Origin: an uncultured Bacteroidaceae bacterium | GTDB taxonomy: Bacteria; Bacteroidota; Bacteroidia; Bacteroidales; Bacteroidaceae | Direction: 5' to 3' | Length of the DNA: 64,000 bases | NCBI GenBank assembly: GCA_905235565.1 | Contig: CAJOLR010000002.1 | Coordinates: forward strand, 18,005 to 82,004 | In this document: piece by piece, positions 50,955-60,357 of the stretch | How the letters are laid out: each line of letters starts with the position of its first letter | How positions within the stretch are numbered: position 1 is the stretch's first letter | Program-made: the position numbers and the translations under genes | The notes under the pieces: model-generated | What the model was told of the DNA's origin: nothing | The model's database searches: none | The model's input: the letters and a program-made list of their open reading frames with translations, nothing else

Positions 50955-53474
50955 TTATCGTGCACACTTTAAAAGAATGTGTGCATCCTTTATTCCTTCG
51001 GACCATGCATGGAGTCTAATCTTTCCTTTCTTGGAGTTGTTCTGTACTACTACCAGACACTTTCCGTAGAATGCCTTGCGTTTATTGTCCTTGAAACGTT
51101 CCAGAGATATGGGACTTCCGTTGTCAACACCGGCGATGAATCCATTGCCTTCAACCTGGAACTGTACCAGGTTTTCGGCATTGGGGCACAGGTTGCCGTC
51201 CTTGTCAAGAATCTCTACAGTAACAAAACTCAGGTCAGTACCATTGGCCTTGATACGGCTGCGGTCAGGAGTGAGGCGTATCTGCGCGGGCTCACCGGCG
51301 GTATGTATCTCTTGGCTGGCCGTCTCAACTCCGTCCTTGCGGGCCACGACCTTTACCGTACCAGGCTCAAAGGTCACGTTCCATACCACATGCAGGTGGT
51401 CGGCATCCTTGCGGCGAACGCCCTGTGATACACCGTTTATGTATAGCTCCACCTCATCGGCATTATTGTAGTAGCACCACATGTCAATCTGCTGTCCGGG
51501 CTCCCAGTTCCAGTGGGGGAACAGGTGCAGCACGGGGGTATCGGTCCACTCTGACTGATACAGGTAATAGACATCCTTGGGGAACCCGGCCAGGTCAACT
51601 ATTCCGAAATATGAACTGCGGGCGGGCCAGCCGTACGGGGTGGGCTCGCCAATGTAGTCAAATCCCGTCCAGATGTACTGTCCTGCCACAAAGGGCTGGG
51701 AGTTCAGGAATATCAGGTTCTCCTCATGATGGCTGCCCCATGGGGTGGCCACGTTGTCATATGCGGAGCATGAGAATGTCTCGTTAAAGTAGGGGCGGTC
51801 CCAGCGAACCGGGCGCGTCATCATCTGCCCGGACGGCATCTCATAGAACCCGCGTGTCATCAGGGCCGATACACTCTCGGTTATGATGAACGGCTTGCCG
51901 GGGAACAGGCGCGGAACCGCAGGGACGTTCTGGTTATGGTAGTTGTAACCTATCACGTCAATGGTGCCGGAGCGGAACAGGTGGTTGCCGGGGCTGGGCT
52001 CGTTGCAGCCGGCTGTTACGGGACGGGTGGGGTCAAGTGCCTTTATTATCTCTGCCAGGCGGGCAGTGATCAGTGAGTTGACACTCATCTCACCCTCCTG
52101 TGCCAGTTGGTCCTCACTGTGCCCCATGTTCAGTATCAGGTTGGCCTGCTCAAGCGACAGGGTATCGGCTTTGGCATCGGACCATTGCTCAAGTACCTCG
52201 TTTCCGATGCTCCAGAGCACTATGCAGGGATGGTTGCGGTCACGTACCACAAGGTCGGTCAGGTCACGCTCGTACCAATCGTCAAAGAAACGGGCATAGT
52301 CGCGGTCAGTCTTGCGGCGGCGCCACATGTCAAAGGCCTCGTCCATGACCAGGAATCCCATGCGGTCACATAGATCCAACAGTATTGGTGATGGCGGGTT
52401 GTGTGAGCAGCGTATGCCGTTACAGCCCATCTCTTTGAGTATTTGCAGTTGGCGCTCTATGGCACGCTCGTTGGTTGCTGCGCCCAGGCAGCCCAGGTCA
52501 TGGTGGTTACACACTCCGTTTATGCGTACATGCTCACCGTTCAGATAGAATCCGCTGTCGGTGCGGAACTCAATTGTACGGATTCCGAACGGTGTTTCAT
52601 AGGTGTCTATCCGTTTGCCGTTCAGGGTAAGTTCTGTAACCAATGTGTACATGTACGGGTCATCTACACTCCACAGATGCGGAGAATCCACCCAAATGCT
52701 GTCATCAACAACTATTACCGGTACCACTCCTTTCCAATTGAGATCTCTGCTTGTAGTTGAAGTGATTATTGCTTTTCCTTCTGAATCCTTGATAGTGGAC
52801 TTAACTGTCAGGTTTCTTGTTATATTGCTCCAGATAATATTTCTGTCATTTATAGTAGCAGACAGTTTGACAAGTGCTTTGTCCTGCGAAACTGTCGGAG
52901 TTGAAACGTAAGTACCCCATTCTGCTATATGAACCTGGTTGACCATCACAAGACGTACATCACGGAATATTCCGCATCCTGAGTACCAGCGGCTGTTGGG
53001 CTGGTCGGAGTTATCGACCTTTACTGCTATTACATTCTCTTTGTCCCAGTTGATGTATGGTGTCAGGTCATAACTGAACGATATATATCCATAAGGGCGT
53101 GTGCCCAGCAAGTGTCCGTTTAAATAGACCGAGCTGTTCATATAGACGCCGTCAAACTCAATGCTGAACACCTGGTCTTTATCCTTTTTGGAAACGGTGA
53201 ATGACTTACGGTACCAGCCTATGCCACCCGGCAATGCTCCGCCGCCGGTACCTGACGGGTTATGCTCATCAAAATCACCCTCAATGGCCCAGTCATGGGG
53301 CAGGTTAAGGGTGCGCCAGCCGCTGTCATCAAACCCAGGTGCAGCCGCTCTCTCATCGGCCCCCATGTCAAGGCTGAATCTCCAACTGTTGTTGAAGTTT
53401 ATGACCTCTCTGGCGTTCATGCATGTGACGCAGAGAGAAAATAGGATGATAAGGAATTGTTTTAGCCGTTTCAT
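50955..53474 (-). CDS. Glycoside hydrolase family 2 (beta-galactosidase-like), secreted
   Basis: An 839-residue GH2 enzyme with signal peptide MKRLKQFLIILFSLCVTCMNA. Domain order: jelly-roll sugar-binding domain (WRTLNLPHDWAIEGDF is its hallmark), immunoglobulin-like domain, TIM barrel, then two C-terminal Ig-like domains (DUF4982/BIG-type; DWYLYQS-type segment VYYLYQSEWTDTPVLHLFPH). The acid/base Glu lies in VLWSIGNEVLEQW and the nucleophile Glu in PFIITESVSALMTRG. It removes terminal galactose, glucuronate or related sugars; specificity is not readable. I chose ATG 53474: promoter TATCTTTG lies 5 nt upstream and the longer frame from 53663 has no family sequence. Confidence 0.93.
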   Translation of the reverse strand: MKRLKQFLIILFSLCVTCMNAREVINFNNSWRFSLDMGADERAAAPGFDDSGWRTLNLPHDWAIEGDFDEHNPSGTGGGALPGGIGWYRKSFTVSKKDKDQVFSIEFDGVYMNSSVYLNGHLLGTRPYGYISFSYDLTPYINWDKENVIAVKVDNSDQPNSRWYSGCGIFRDVRLVMVNQVHIAEWGTYVSTPTVSQDKALVKLSATINDRNIIWSNITRNLTVKSTIKDSEGKAIITSTTSRDLNWKGVVPVIVVDDSIWVDSPHLWSVDDPYMYTLVTELTLNGKRIDTYETPFGIRTIEFRTDSGFYLNGEHVRINGVCNHHDLGCLGAATNERAIERQLQILKEMGCNGIRCSHNPPSPILLDLCDRMGFLVMDEAFDMWRRRKTDRDYARFFDDWYERDLTDLVVRDRNHPCIVLWSIGNEVLEQWSDAKADTLSLEQANLILNMGHSEDQLAQEGEMSVNSLITARLAEIIKALDPTRPVTAGCNEPSPGNHLFRSGTIDVIGYNYHNQNVPAVPRLFPGKPFIITESVSALMTRGFYEMPSGQMMTRPVRWDRPYFNETFSCSAYDNVATPWGSHHEENLIFLNSQPFVAGQYIWTGFDYIGEPTPYGWPARSSYFGIVDLAGFPKDVYYLYQSEWTDTPVLHLFPHWNWEPGQQIDMWCYYNNADEVELYINGVSQGVRRKDADHLHVVWNVTFEPGTVKVVARKDGVETASQEIHTAGEPAQIRLTPDRSRIKANGTDLSFVTVEILDKDGNLCPNAENLVQFQVEGNGFIAGVDNGSPISLERFKDNKRKAFYGKCLVVVQNNSKKGKIRLHAWSEGIKDAHILLKCAR

Positions 53475-53479
53475 AAAGG

Positions 53480-53487
53480 CAAAGATA
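53480..53487 (-). promoter_or_regulatory. -7 promoter element of the GH2 gene, 5 nt from start
   Basis: TATCTTTG on the minus strand, 5 nt before ATG 53474. It belongs to a compact divergent promoter region of only 43 bp shared with the permease gene. Confidence 0.6.
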
Positions 53488-53500
53488 AACCGAAAATGCA

Positions 53501-53508
53501 TATCTTCG
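53501..53508 (+). promoter_or_regulatory. Probable -7 element of the FtsX-type permease gene
   Basis: TATCTTCG, one base off TAnnTTTG, 9 nt before ATG 53518. The same variant TATCTTCG occurs at 56090-56097. Confidence 0.5.
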
Positions 53509-53517
53509 CGTTCAGTT

Positions 53518-54756
53518 ATGGAGAAGTTTCTGGCCAGACGACTGTACGGTAGGGACGAGGGTGTAAAAGGCGGCTCGCGTCCGGCCATTATCATTGCTAC
53601 TGCAGGCATTGCTGTGGGTTTGGCCGTCATGATACTGACTCTGGCTGTGACCCGCGGATTCAAGAGTCAGATACGTGACAAGGTGATGGGCTTCTCGCAG
53701 CATATCACCGTCACTAACTACTATGTAGGAATGGGAACGGTTGAAGACCCGGTCGGTTGTACGGATTCTGTCATGCAGGAACTTCTGTCATGCAGTCTTG
53801 TCAAACTTGTTCAGCCATTTGTCAACAAGCCTTGCATAGTCAGGACTCCCGAGGCTTTCCATGGTTTCATGCTGAAGGGTATCAACGGGCTTTATGACCG
53901 CTCATTCCTGAACCGTTATATGCTTGATGGAGGTTTTCCGGAGCCCGAAGATTCATTGGGCAACAACTGGATGGTGGTTTCGCGCACCATAGCCGACATG
54001 CTGGGGTTGAAGGTGGGTTCCAGAGCAGATGTATATTTCATGCAGGGACAGGTCAGGATACGCCGTCTTACGGTTACAGGTATTTATGAGACCGGTTTTC
54101 TGGAATATGACCGTATGTTCGGAGTGACCGGGCTGGAGCTTCTGCAACGCCTTAATGACTGGGAGCCATATGAGTATACGGGTTTGGAGATAGGTTTGAC
54201 AGATATCGGCAAGATAGATGACGGATATGGTCAAGTACGCATTGTCATGAATGACCTGGAGGAAAAGACGGGTGAGGATTACTTTGTACAGACTCTGTAC
54301 GATACCCATTCGGGCCTGTTCGCCTGGCTTGATGTGCTGGACCTGAACGTGTGGATCATACTGACGCTTATGCTGGGAATAGCGGGTTTTACGATGATAT
54401 CGGGGCTTCTTATCATAATTTTTGAGCGCACTGCCACAATAGGTACATTAAAGGCGCTCGGTGCCTCCGACAGGACGGTCCGTAAGGTTTTCCTGCGCCT
54501 GGCATCATACATTATCATAAAAGGAATGATGATAGGCAATGTCATAGGTATCGTAATCAGCCTTGTGCAGCAATGGTTCCATCTGGTTCCGCTGGATCCG
54601 GCCAACTATTATCTTGACAGCGTACCTATGCAGCTTGGAGTGGGGTGGCTGGTTATCCTGAATGTGGTGATGTTCCTGCTGTCCATGCTTATGATGCTGA
54701 TTCCGAGTGCTGTAATATCCAGGATTGTCCCGTCCAAATCAATCCGGTTTGAGTGA
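53518..54756 (+). CDS. FtsX/LolC-type ABC transporter permease
   Basis: A 412-residue protein with the MacB/FtsX layout: one N-terminal helix (IIIATAGIAVGLAVMILTLAV) after a short amphipathic start (EKFLARRLYG), a large periplasmic domain (~60-260), then three C-terminal helices (WIILTLMLGIAGFTMISGL, YIIIKGMMIGNVIGIVISL, GWLVILNVVMFLLSMLMML). The cytoplasmic coupling segment FERTATIGTLKALGASDRTVRKVFL is typical of LolC/LolE. These permeases help release lipoproteins to the outer membrane in Gram-negatives. The ATPase partner is not adjacent. The start is ATG 53518; the longer frame from 53161 overlaps the GH2 gene. Confidence 0.88.
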   Translation: MEKFLARRLYGRDEGVKGGSRPAIIIATAGIAVGLAVMILTLAVTRGFKSQIRDKVMGFSQHITVTNYYVGMGTVEDPVGCTDSVMQELLSCSLVKLVQPFVNKPCIVRTPEAFHGFMLKGINGLYDRSFLNRYMLDGGFPEPEDSLGNNWMVVSRTIADMLGLKVGSRADVYFMQGQVRIRRLTVTGIYETGFLEYDRMFGVTGLELLQRLNDWEPYEYTGLEIGLTDIGKIDDGYGQVRIVMNDLEEKTGEDYFVQTLYDTHSGLFAWLDVLDLNVWIILTLMLGIAGFTMISGLLIIIFERTATIGTLKALGASDRTVRKVFLRLASYIIIKGMMIGNVIGIVISLVQQWFHLVPLDPANYYLDSVPMQLGVGWLVILNVVMFLLSMLMMLIPSAVISRIVPSKSIRFE

Positions 54757-54777
54757 TGAAACAAAACAGAATAACAT

Positions 54778-56016
54778 ATGGAGGTTTTAATAGGAATCCT
54801 TTGTGCCCTGGTTGGCTTGTCGGCCGGTTACCTGCTGGGGATGGGCAGAGCCAAGAGTGAATGGCAGGCCCATACGCAGCAGCTTCTGGACGCACAACAG
54901 TCCAAGTTTGATGAGACTATAGCCAAGGTATCAGCCCAGTTGAAGACCGATACCGCCGAGATACTCAAGCAGCGTCAGGATGAATTCGCCGCTTCCAGCA
55001 ACAGCAGCATCGGCCAGATAGTGAATCCCCTCAAGGAGACCATCGCCAGCATGAAGGAAGCCATGAAGGAGAATACCCTAAAGCAGACGTCCATCAGCAG
55101 TGAGATAAAGACACAGGCGGAGAATATGATGCGTCAGAGTGCCGCAGCCAAGGAGAGTGCGGACGAACTGACCAGGGTGTTCCGTCATGCCGGCCGTGTT
55201 CAGGGTAACTGGGGCGAGATAATCCTGGACGAACTGCTCGAATCACAAGGACTTACCAAAGGAGTGCATTATGAGTTGCAGTCATCCATCCGTGATGCAG
55301 CCGGCGATGTGGTACGCACGGAAAATGACCGTAGCATGCGTCCTGATGTGATACTTCATCTGGATCAGAAACGCGATGTCATAATCGATTCGAAGGTATC
55401 ACTTACCTCTTTCATGGATTATGTAAACGCCGAGGATGAGAATGCCCGGCAGAAATACCTGAAGGCTCATGTTGACAGCATCCAGAAACATGTTAAGGAA
55501 CTTTCCGTAAAGGATTATTCATCATATGTCAAGCCGCCTAAGGTCAGGATGGACTACGTGATAATGTTTGTCCCCAACACCGGAGCGCTTTGGGCTGCCG
55601 TAGGAGCCCAGCCTGACCTGTGGCGGAATGCCATGGAGAAGAATGTTTACATAGCCGATGAACAGACGCTGTTTGCCGCCCTGCGTATTATCAACATGAC
55701 ATGGACACAGATTGCTCAGGCACAGAATCATGAGAAAGTTTATGAACTTGCCAATGAGATGCTGGACCGTGTCGGACAGTTTATCGACCGCTATAGAGCT
55801 ATAGGCAAGGCCATTGAGAATGCAGGGAAGGCATATGAGGCCGGCGAAAAGAAACTTGTGCCCGGAGGTCAGAGCATCCTGCAGACATGCGCCAAGCTCC
55901 AGAAACTGGGAGCCAGGCAAAGTTCACGCAATCCGATACCCCAACTGAATGATACAGATACAGATACGGACAATGACGAGCAGGTTTTGCCTGAGTCTGT
56001 ACAACTGGATGATTGA
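54778..56016 (+). CDS. rmuC: RmuC-family DNA recombination protein
   Basis: A 412-residue RmuC. It has an N-terminal membrane helix (VLIGILCALVGLSAGYLLG), a coiled-coil (~30-120, rich in Gln, Lys and Glu), then the RmuC domain with VQGNWGEIILDELLESQGLT, RPDVILHLDQKRDVIIDSKV and YVIMFVPNTGALWAA. The family limits inversions at short repeats and has a nuclease-like fold. The C-terminus is acidic (TDTDTDNDEQ). It lies 21 bp after the permease gene, probably in one transcript. It ends before a small palindrome. Confidence 0.94.
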   Translation: MEVLIGILCALVGLSAGYLLGMGRAKSEWQAHTQQLLDAQQSKFDETIAKVSAQLKTDTAEILKQRQDEFAASSNSSIGQIVNPLKETIASMKEAMKENTLKQTSISSEIKTQAENMMRQSAAAKESADELTRVFRHAGRVQGNWGEIILDELLESQGLTKGVHYELQSSIRDAAGDVVRTENDRSMRPDVILHLDQKRDVIIDSKVSLTSFMDYVNAEDENARQKYLKAHVDSIQKHVKELSVKDYSSYVKPPKVRMDYVIMFVPNTGALWAAVGAQPDLWRNAMEKNVYIADEQTLFAALRIINMTWTQIAQAQNHEKVYELANEMLDRVGQFIDRYRAIGKAIENAGKAYEAGEKKLVPGGQSILQTCAKLQKLGARQSSRNPIPQLNDTDTDTDNDEQVLPESVQLDD

Positions 56017-56054
56017 CTGCTGCTCCTTTTATAGGGTTTTTCCCCGAATCTTTT

Positions 56055-56068
56055 AGGGAAAATTCCCT
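56055..56068. repeat. Perfect palindrome AGGGAAAATTCCCT
   Basis: A 14-bp self-complementary site (AGGGAAAATTCCCT) between rmuC and the envelope-protein gene, 22 nt before the -7 element of the latter. It could be an operator. It also resembles the AGGAA/TTCCT core of the uxuB terminator hairpin. Confidence 0.45.
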
Positions 56069-56089
56069 TTGCGGGTAATCCCTCTTGAG

Positions 56090-56097
56090 TATCTTCG
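56090..56097 (+). promoter_or_regulatory. Probable -7 element of the envelope-protein gene
   Basis: TATCTTCG (variant of TAnnTTTG), 26 nt before ATG 56124. Confidence 0.5.
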
Positions 56098-56123
56098 CAT
56101 CGGATAATAAACCGATTACGATA

Positions 56124-57179
56124 ATGAAAAAGCTGATGATTCTTATGATGGCTGTGATGCTTCCGCTGACAGCCTTGTATGGAAAGAAGAAGGATAAAAG
56201 CAATATCATGGTTTGGGGCGAGGTGGTAACAGCCGATGACGGCCGTGACTATCTGACCATGTATAAGAATTGCCCGGCTGAGGTTACAGCCCAGTTCCAT
56301 TTCAAATATAAGGACAAGACAGAGTCGGTCATGTATGACCTCTTTATGCCCGATACTGTTGCCGCGGTACATGATCCGGTACCGGTAGAGAAACCGGTCA
56401 GGGAGGTAATAGTGGACAATATAGTCTACAGCACAGTTGATGCCGAGGGTAAGAAATACAGTACAAGCGATCCAGATGATCCCGTGCTGGCCATGTTGCT
56501 GGTTGACCTGTTTGACTTCTATCACGACCTGTTCTGGTTTGACGTTTACCACAGGGCGCGTTATTATGAAGGCCGTCACTATGAAAGCTGGACTCCAACA
56601 TCATCAAGCCGTTATCAGAAAACTCATTCCGACAACAACAGGTCAAAGACTCCCGATGTAAACCTGAACAAGGTTGATGACGCTGCATTACTGATAGGTG
56701 CCGCCACGGTAGCAGTGGCATCGGTAGGTATGCTGGTGGCAGTGGTTGACAAGTGGGATGTTCCCGATGACAGGTTCCCGTATGTGTCACTGTCACCTCA
56801 GCTACAGTATTTTACACAGTCCGGAACTATGCGTGATGTGCTGCAGTTCAAGGTAAGGATGGGAAACTTAGGCGGATTCTCATTCTTAGGTGACATTGGC
56901 TATACCACAGGTTCCCTTAATGAGGCTAATCTGTTTGATCCGGGCTTGACATGGAGCGCCGGATTGGGTATTGACCTGGGCGCTTTCTCACTCTCCTTCC
57001 GGGGAAAGCCAGCCACATCCCGCTACTCGGAGAACTTTCTGACCTGTCAGTTGGGATATGATATATTTGTCTCCAAAGACTTGGCTATGGACTTGAGTGC
57101 CGGAGCCGGCATACTTGGACACGACGGGGAATTGTACTGGGATATTCCGGTGTCTGTAGGTCTGCTCTGGAAATTCTGA
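56124..57179 (+). CDS. Exported envelope protein of unknown family
   Basis: A 351-residue protein with a signal peptide (MKKLMILMMAVMLPLTALYG) followed at once by a basic stretch KKKDKS. The middle part is rich in Asp/Tyr/His (FDFYHDLFWFDVYHRARYYE) and contains one hydrophobic helix (AALLIGAATVAVASVGMLVAVV). The C-terminal third has alternating polar and hydrophobic strands ending in Phe (SVGLLWKF), the look of an outer-membrane barrel or outer-membrane-associated beta domain. I recognise no named family. The start is ATG 56124, not 56085, because the promoter lies between. Confidence 0.6.
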   Translation: MKKLMILMMAVMLPLTALYGKKKDKSNIMVWGEVVTADDGRDYLTMYKNCPAEVTAQFHFKYKDKTESVMYDLFMPDTVAAVHDPVPVEKPVREVIVDNIVYSTVDAEGKKYSTSDPDDPVLAMLLVDLFDFYHDLFWFDVYHRARYYEGRHYESWTPTSSSRYQKTHSDNNRSKTPDVNLNKVDDAALLIGAATVAVASVGMLVAVVDKWDVPDDRFPYVSLSPQLQYFTQSGTMRDVLQFKVRMGNLGGFSFLGDIGYTTGSLNEANLFDPGLTWSAGLGIDLGAFSLSFRGKPATSRYSENFLTCQLGYDIFVSKDLAMDLSAGAGILGHDGELYWDIPVSVGLLWKF

Positions 57180-58298
57180 TCAGAACTGCCCGGCTTCGGC
57201 CTGAGGCAGCGGGCGGCAATTGTACTGCGATGCCATAGCCTCTCCGTATGCTCCTGCCGACATGAGCGCAATCAAATCACCGCGGTGTAACTCATTAATC
57301 AGTTCGTCCTTACCGAAAACGTCTGATGATTCGCATATCGGACCAACCACATCATACTTCCCTATCGGGCCGTTTGAGCTCAGGTTAACGATCTTGTGAT
57401 GTGCTCCGTACAGCGCGGGACGAATAAGTTCCGTAAAACCGGCATCGACGATAGCGAACTTCTTGATGGTTCCTTGCTTTACGTACAGCACTTTGGTCAA
57501 GAGCCTTCCGCATTGCGCTACAATTGCGCGGCCAAGTTCAAAATGAAGCTGCTGGCCAGGGCGAAGCTTGAGCTCATTGCGGAAAACATCAAAGTATTGC
57601 CTGAAATCCGGTACGGGGTTCTGTTCCGGATTTACGTAGTCTACTCCCAGACCGCCTCCCACATTGATACTGTGAAGCGTTATACCCTCTTTCTCAAGCA
57701 TCTCCTGCAGGTCATTGATTTTCTGGCACAGCAGGCTGAACGGCTCCATGTCAAGTATCTGTGAGCCTATGTGGAAATGAAGACCTTCAAAAACGAAAGC
57801 GGGATTCTGCTGCGCCTTGCGGATGATGGGGAGTAGCATGGGAATCTCTATTCCGAACTTGTTCTCAGCCTTACCGGTAGTTATGTTGGCATGTGTGTGT
57901 GCATCCACGTCGGGATTGACCCGAAGTGCGATGTGTGCGGTCTTTCCGAGAGCAGTGCAACGCTCTGCAATTACGTCCAGTTCGGCCTCTGACTCCACGT
58001 TGAAGCACAGTATGCCGGCATCCAGGGCAAGGTCAATCTCCCAGTCGGCCTTGCCTACACCTGCAAACACTATCGAGGATGCCGGGAATCCGTTGTCCAA
58101 GGCTACCTGAATCTCGCCTCCGCTAACACAGTCTATTCCCAGACCATACTCGTTGATATGCTTGAGCAGCAATGGGTTGGAATTGGCCTTTATGGCATAA
58201 TGAACGTGCCAGTCAGGATTGCCTGCTGTACATTCCTCTATTGACTTGAGGGTATTTTGAAGTATCCCCAGGTCATACTGATAGTAGGGGGTGCGCAT
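57180..58298 (-). CDS. lysA: Diaminopimelate decarboxylase
   Basis: A 372-residue LysA, the last step of lysine synthesis. The PLP lysine is in VHYAIKANSNPLLL; GLHFHIGSQI and the glycine-rich SINVGGGLGVDY bind the phosphate, and CESSDVFGKD holds the catalytic Cys from the second subunit. GAYGEAMASQYN near the end carries the conserved Tyr. It is slightly short for the family (~390-420) because the N-terminal strand region is trimmed. It is the last gene of the his-ftsE-lys operon, 4 bp after lysC. Confidence 0.95.
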   Translation of the reverse strand: MRTPYYQYDLGILQNTLKSIEECTAGNPDWHVHYAIKANSNPLLLKHINEYGLGIDCVSGGEIQVALDNGFPASSIVFAGVGKADWEIDLALDAGILCFNVESEAELDVIAERCTALGKTAHIALRVNPDVDAHTHANITTGKAENKFGIEIPMLLPIIRKAQQNPAFVFEGLHFHIGSQILDMEPFSLLCQKINDLQEMLEKEGITLHSINVGGGLGVDYVNPEQNPVPDFRQYFDVFRNELKLRPGQQLHFELGRAIVAQCGRLLTKVLYVKQGTIKKFAIVDAGFTELIRPALYGAHHKIVNLSSNGPIGKYDVVGPICESSDVFGKDELINELHRGDLIALMSAGAYGEAMASQYNCRPLPQAEAGQF

Positions 58299-58302
58299 CT
58301 TT

Positions 58303-59625
58303 TTACTTGTTGTTGAAGAGAACGTAACTCAATCGCTGCAATGCGGCTTTCTTGTCACTCTCTTTGATGAGGAATGAAATGTTGTAGTTGCTTCCGCCGT
58401 ATGAGATCATTCGTACGGGGATATCGGCCAAGGCATCCAATGCGCGTGACTCGAATCCCAGGTTCTCCCAAATCATATCGCCGACAACGCATACGATGCA
58501 CATACCGCTGTCTACGGTCACGGTACCGTATTTCTTGAGTTCGGACACGATGTCCTCCAGATGCTTGGTGTTGTCGATAGACATTGATACACCCACCTCG
58601 GATGTACAGATCATGTCGATTGATGTACGGTAGGTCTCAAATACCTCGAACACCTTCTTGAGGAAGCCGTGAGCAAGGAGCATTCGGCTTGACTTGATCT
58701 TTATGGCTGTGATGTTCGACTTTGCGGCTACGGCAGCTATGCGGCCTGGCTCCGAACGGTTGTCAATCAGAGTGCCGGGTGCGGTGGGCTCCATTGTGTT
58801 GAGCAGACGCACAGGTATGCCCGCTGCCTTAGCCGGCTGTATGCAGGTGGGGTGGAGGATCTTGGCTCCGAAGTAAGCAAGCTCGGCGGCCTCCTCAAAG
58901 TGCAGATGGCGCACCGGCTGTGTGTTGTCGACCACTCTGGGGTCATTGTTGTGCATGCCGTCGATGTCTGTCCATATCTGGATCTCATCGGCCTTGACGG
59001 CTGCACCAAGTATGGATGCGGTATAGTCGCTACCTCCACGCTGCAGGTTGTCGATGTCACCCTGCGCATTGCGGCAGATGAAGCCTTGTGTAATGTATAT
59101 CTGCATGCCAGGGACTGCCTTAAGGGCCTTTGCGGCATTCTCTGAAATGAAGTTCATGTCAGGCTCGGCATCGGCGTCGGTCTTCATGAAGTCAAGGGCG
59201 GGCAGGAGAGCGGCCTTGATGCCCTGCTCCTTAAGGTAGCTGGTAACCATATAGGTTGAAATCAGCTCACCCTGAGCAAGTATTATTTTCTCTTCCTTCT
59301 CGGTGAAGTTGTCCTTGGAGAATGACTGCAGGTATGCAAACTTGTCTTCCAGGAATTTCTGTACTTCATCCCGGTTGTCATTTTTTGAGAGCAGTTCCGG
59401 TACATGGGCGTAATATTTGGCACGCAGACGGTTTATCACATCGTCAGCACCGGCCTTGTTTCCGCCGTAAAGGTATTGTGCTATCTCTACAAGTGAATTC
59501 GTGGTGCCTGACATGGCCGACAGGACTACCAGTTTCTGTTGTCCGTCTTCTGTTATGAGGCGGCTCACCTCTTTCATTCGCTGCGGACTCCCTACTGATG
59601 TTCCGCCGAATTTCAATACTTTCAT
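58303..59625 (-). CDS. lysC: Aspartate kinase, monofunctional
   Basis: A 440-residue aspartokinase, the first step of lysine, threonine and methionine synthesis. The kinase domain begins [20 protein letters not shown], with [13 protein letters not shown] and the [16 protein letters not shown] substrate region; the C-terminal ~150 residues are two ACT-type regulatory domains ([20 protein letters not shown], then [11 protein letters not shown]). Feedback by lysine or another end product is likely from family knowledge. It is a monofunctional form, not fused to homoserine dehydrogenase. lysA follows 4 bp later; ftsE lies 33 bp upstream. Confidence 0.95.
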   Translation of the reverse strand: MKVLKFGGTSVGSPQRMKEVSRLITEDGQQKLVVLSAMSGTTNSLVEIAQYLYGGNKAGADDVINRLRAKYYAHVPELLSKNDNRDEVQKFLEDKFAYLQSFSKDNFTEKEEKIILAQGELISTYMVTSYLKEQGIKAALLPALDFMKTDADAEPDMNFISENAAKALKAVPGMQIYITQGFICRNAQGDIDNLQRGGSDYTASILGAAVKADEIQIWTDIDGMHNNDPRVVDNTQPVRHLHFEEAAELAYFGAKILHPTCIQPAKAAGIPVRLLNTMEPTAPGTLIDNRSEPGRIAAVAAKSNITAIKIKSSRMLLAHGFLKKVFEVFETYRTSIDMICTSEVGVSMSIDNTKHLEDIVSELKKYGTVTVDSGMCIVCVVGDMIWENLGFESRALDALADIPVRMISYGGSNYNISFLIKESDKKAALQRLSYVLFNNK

Positions 59626-59658
59626 GTTATGGTCGTTTATGTACTTGGTTTTTCAAAT

Positions 59659-60357
59659 TCAATTCTCAGCTGTTCCCGCATTGGAATCTACAATCAGCTT
59701 GCGTCCCTCGCATTTGAACACGCGGCCAGGGAACTCGTCAATCCACTGCAGATTATGGGTGATCATCAGGATCGTGGTTCCGGTCTGTCCGACCTTGTGC
59801 AGGATCTCCATGATCTGGCGTCCGGTTTCAGGGTCAAGGTTTCCGGTAGGCTCATCGGCCAGGATAAGTTTGGGGTCGTTAAGCAGTGCGCGTGCTATGC
59901 AGATGCGCTGCTGTTCTCCGCCAGACAGCTCATGGGGCATCTTGTAGCCTTTGGTGTCCATTCCTACCATGGCCAGGACCTGGAATATTTTCTGGTGTAT
60001 GAGCTTCTTGTCTTTCCAACCCGTGGATTTGAGTACGAAACTCAGATTATCAAAAACGTTACGGTCGGTAAGCAGTTGGAAATCCTGGAACACTATTCCC
60101 ATCTGGCGGCGCAGACGTGGTATCTGGCGTTTCTTCATGGCCGCCAGGTCCATTCCGAGAACTATTGCGTGGCTGTCCGGCATGGGGCAGAGTACATCCA
60201 GTTCACAGTAGAGTGTCTTGAAAAGTGAGCTTTTGCCTGATCCGACCTTTCCTATCAGATAGACAAAATCACCCTCCTGTACCGTGAATGTCACGTCGCC
60301 AAGGACGAACATGTCCTCCTGGCGGACCTCAACGTTGCGATAATCGATTATATCCAT
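59659..60357 (-). CDS. ftsE: Cell-division ABC transporter ATP-binding protein (FtsE type)
   Basis: A 232-residue ABC ATPase. Walker [17 protein letters not shown] signature [16 protein letters not shown], Walker [13 protein letters not shown] and the H-loop ITHN are intact. The FtsE-type length and the start ([18 protein letters not shown]) fit the FtsE/LolD branch; FtsE works with FtsX at the divisome to activate peptidoglycan hydrolases. No FtsX gene is next to it. The hisIE stop and this ATG are directly adjacent (0 bp), so translation is coupled to histidine biosynthesis. FtsE is the best name, but LolD-like use is possible. Confidence 0.82.
   Translation of the reverse strand: MDIIDYRNVEVRQEDMFVLGDVTFTVQEGDFVYLIGKVGSGKSSLFKTLYCELDVLCPMPDSHAIVLGMDLAAMKKRQIPRLRRQMGIVFQDFQLLTDRNVFDNLSFVLKSTGWKDKKLIHQKIFQVLAMVGMDTKGYKMPHELSGGEQQRICIARALLNDPKLILADEPTGNLDPETGRQIMEILHKVGQTGTTILMITHNLQWIDEFPGRVFKCEGRKLIVDSNAGTAEN

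Noticed and set aside
53161-53517. N-terminal extension of the FtsX-type permease frame
   Set aside because: It lies wholly within the GH2 gene on the other strand, is low-complexity, and the promoter-like element is downstream of it; the real start is 53518.
53475-53663. N-terminal extension of the GH2 frame
   Set aside because: It overlaps the permease gene, has no family sequence and lies upstream of the GH2 promoter; the signal peptide starts at 53474.
57529-57764. Plus-strand ORF opposite lysA
   Set aside because: It is a shadow frame; lysA has all PLP-enzyme motifs on the minus strand.
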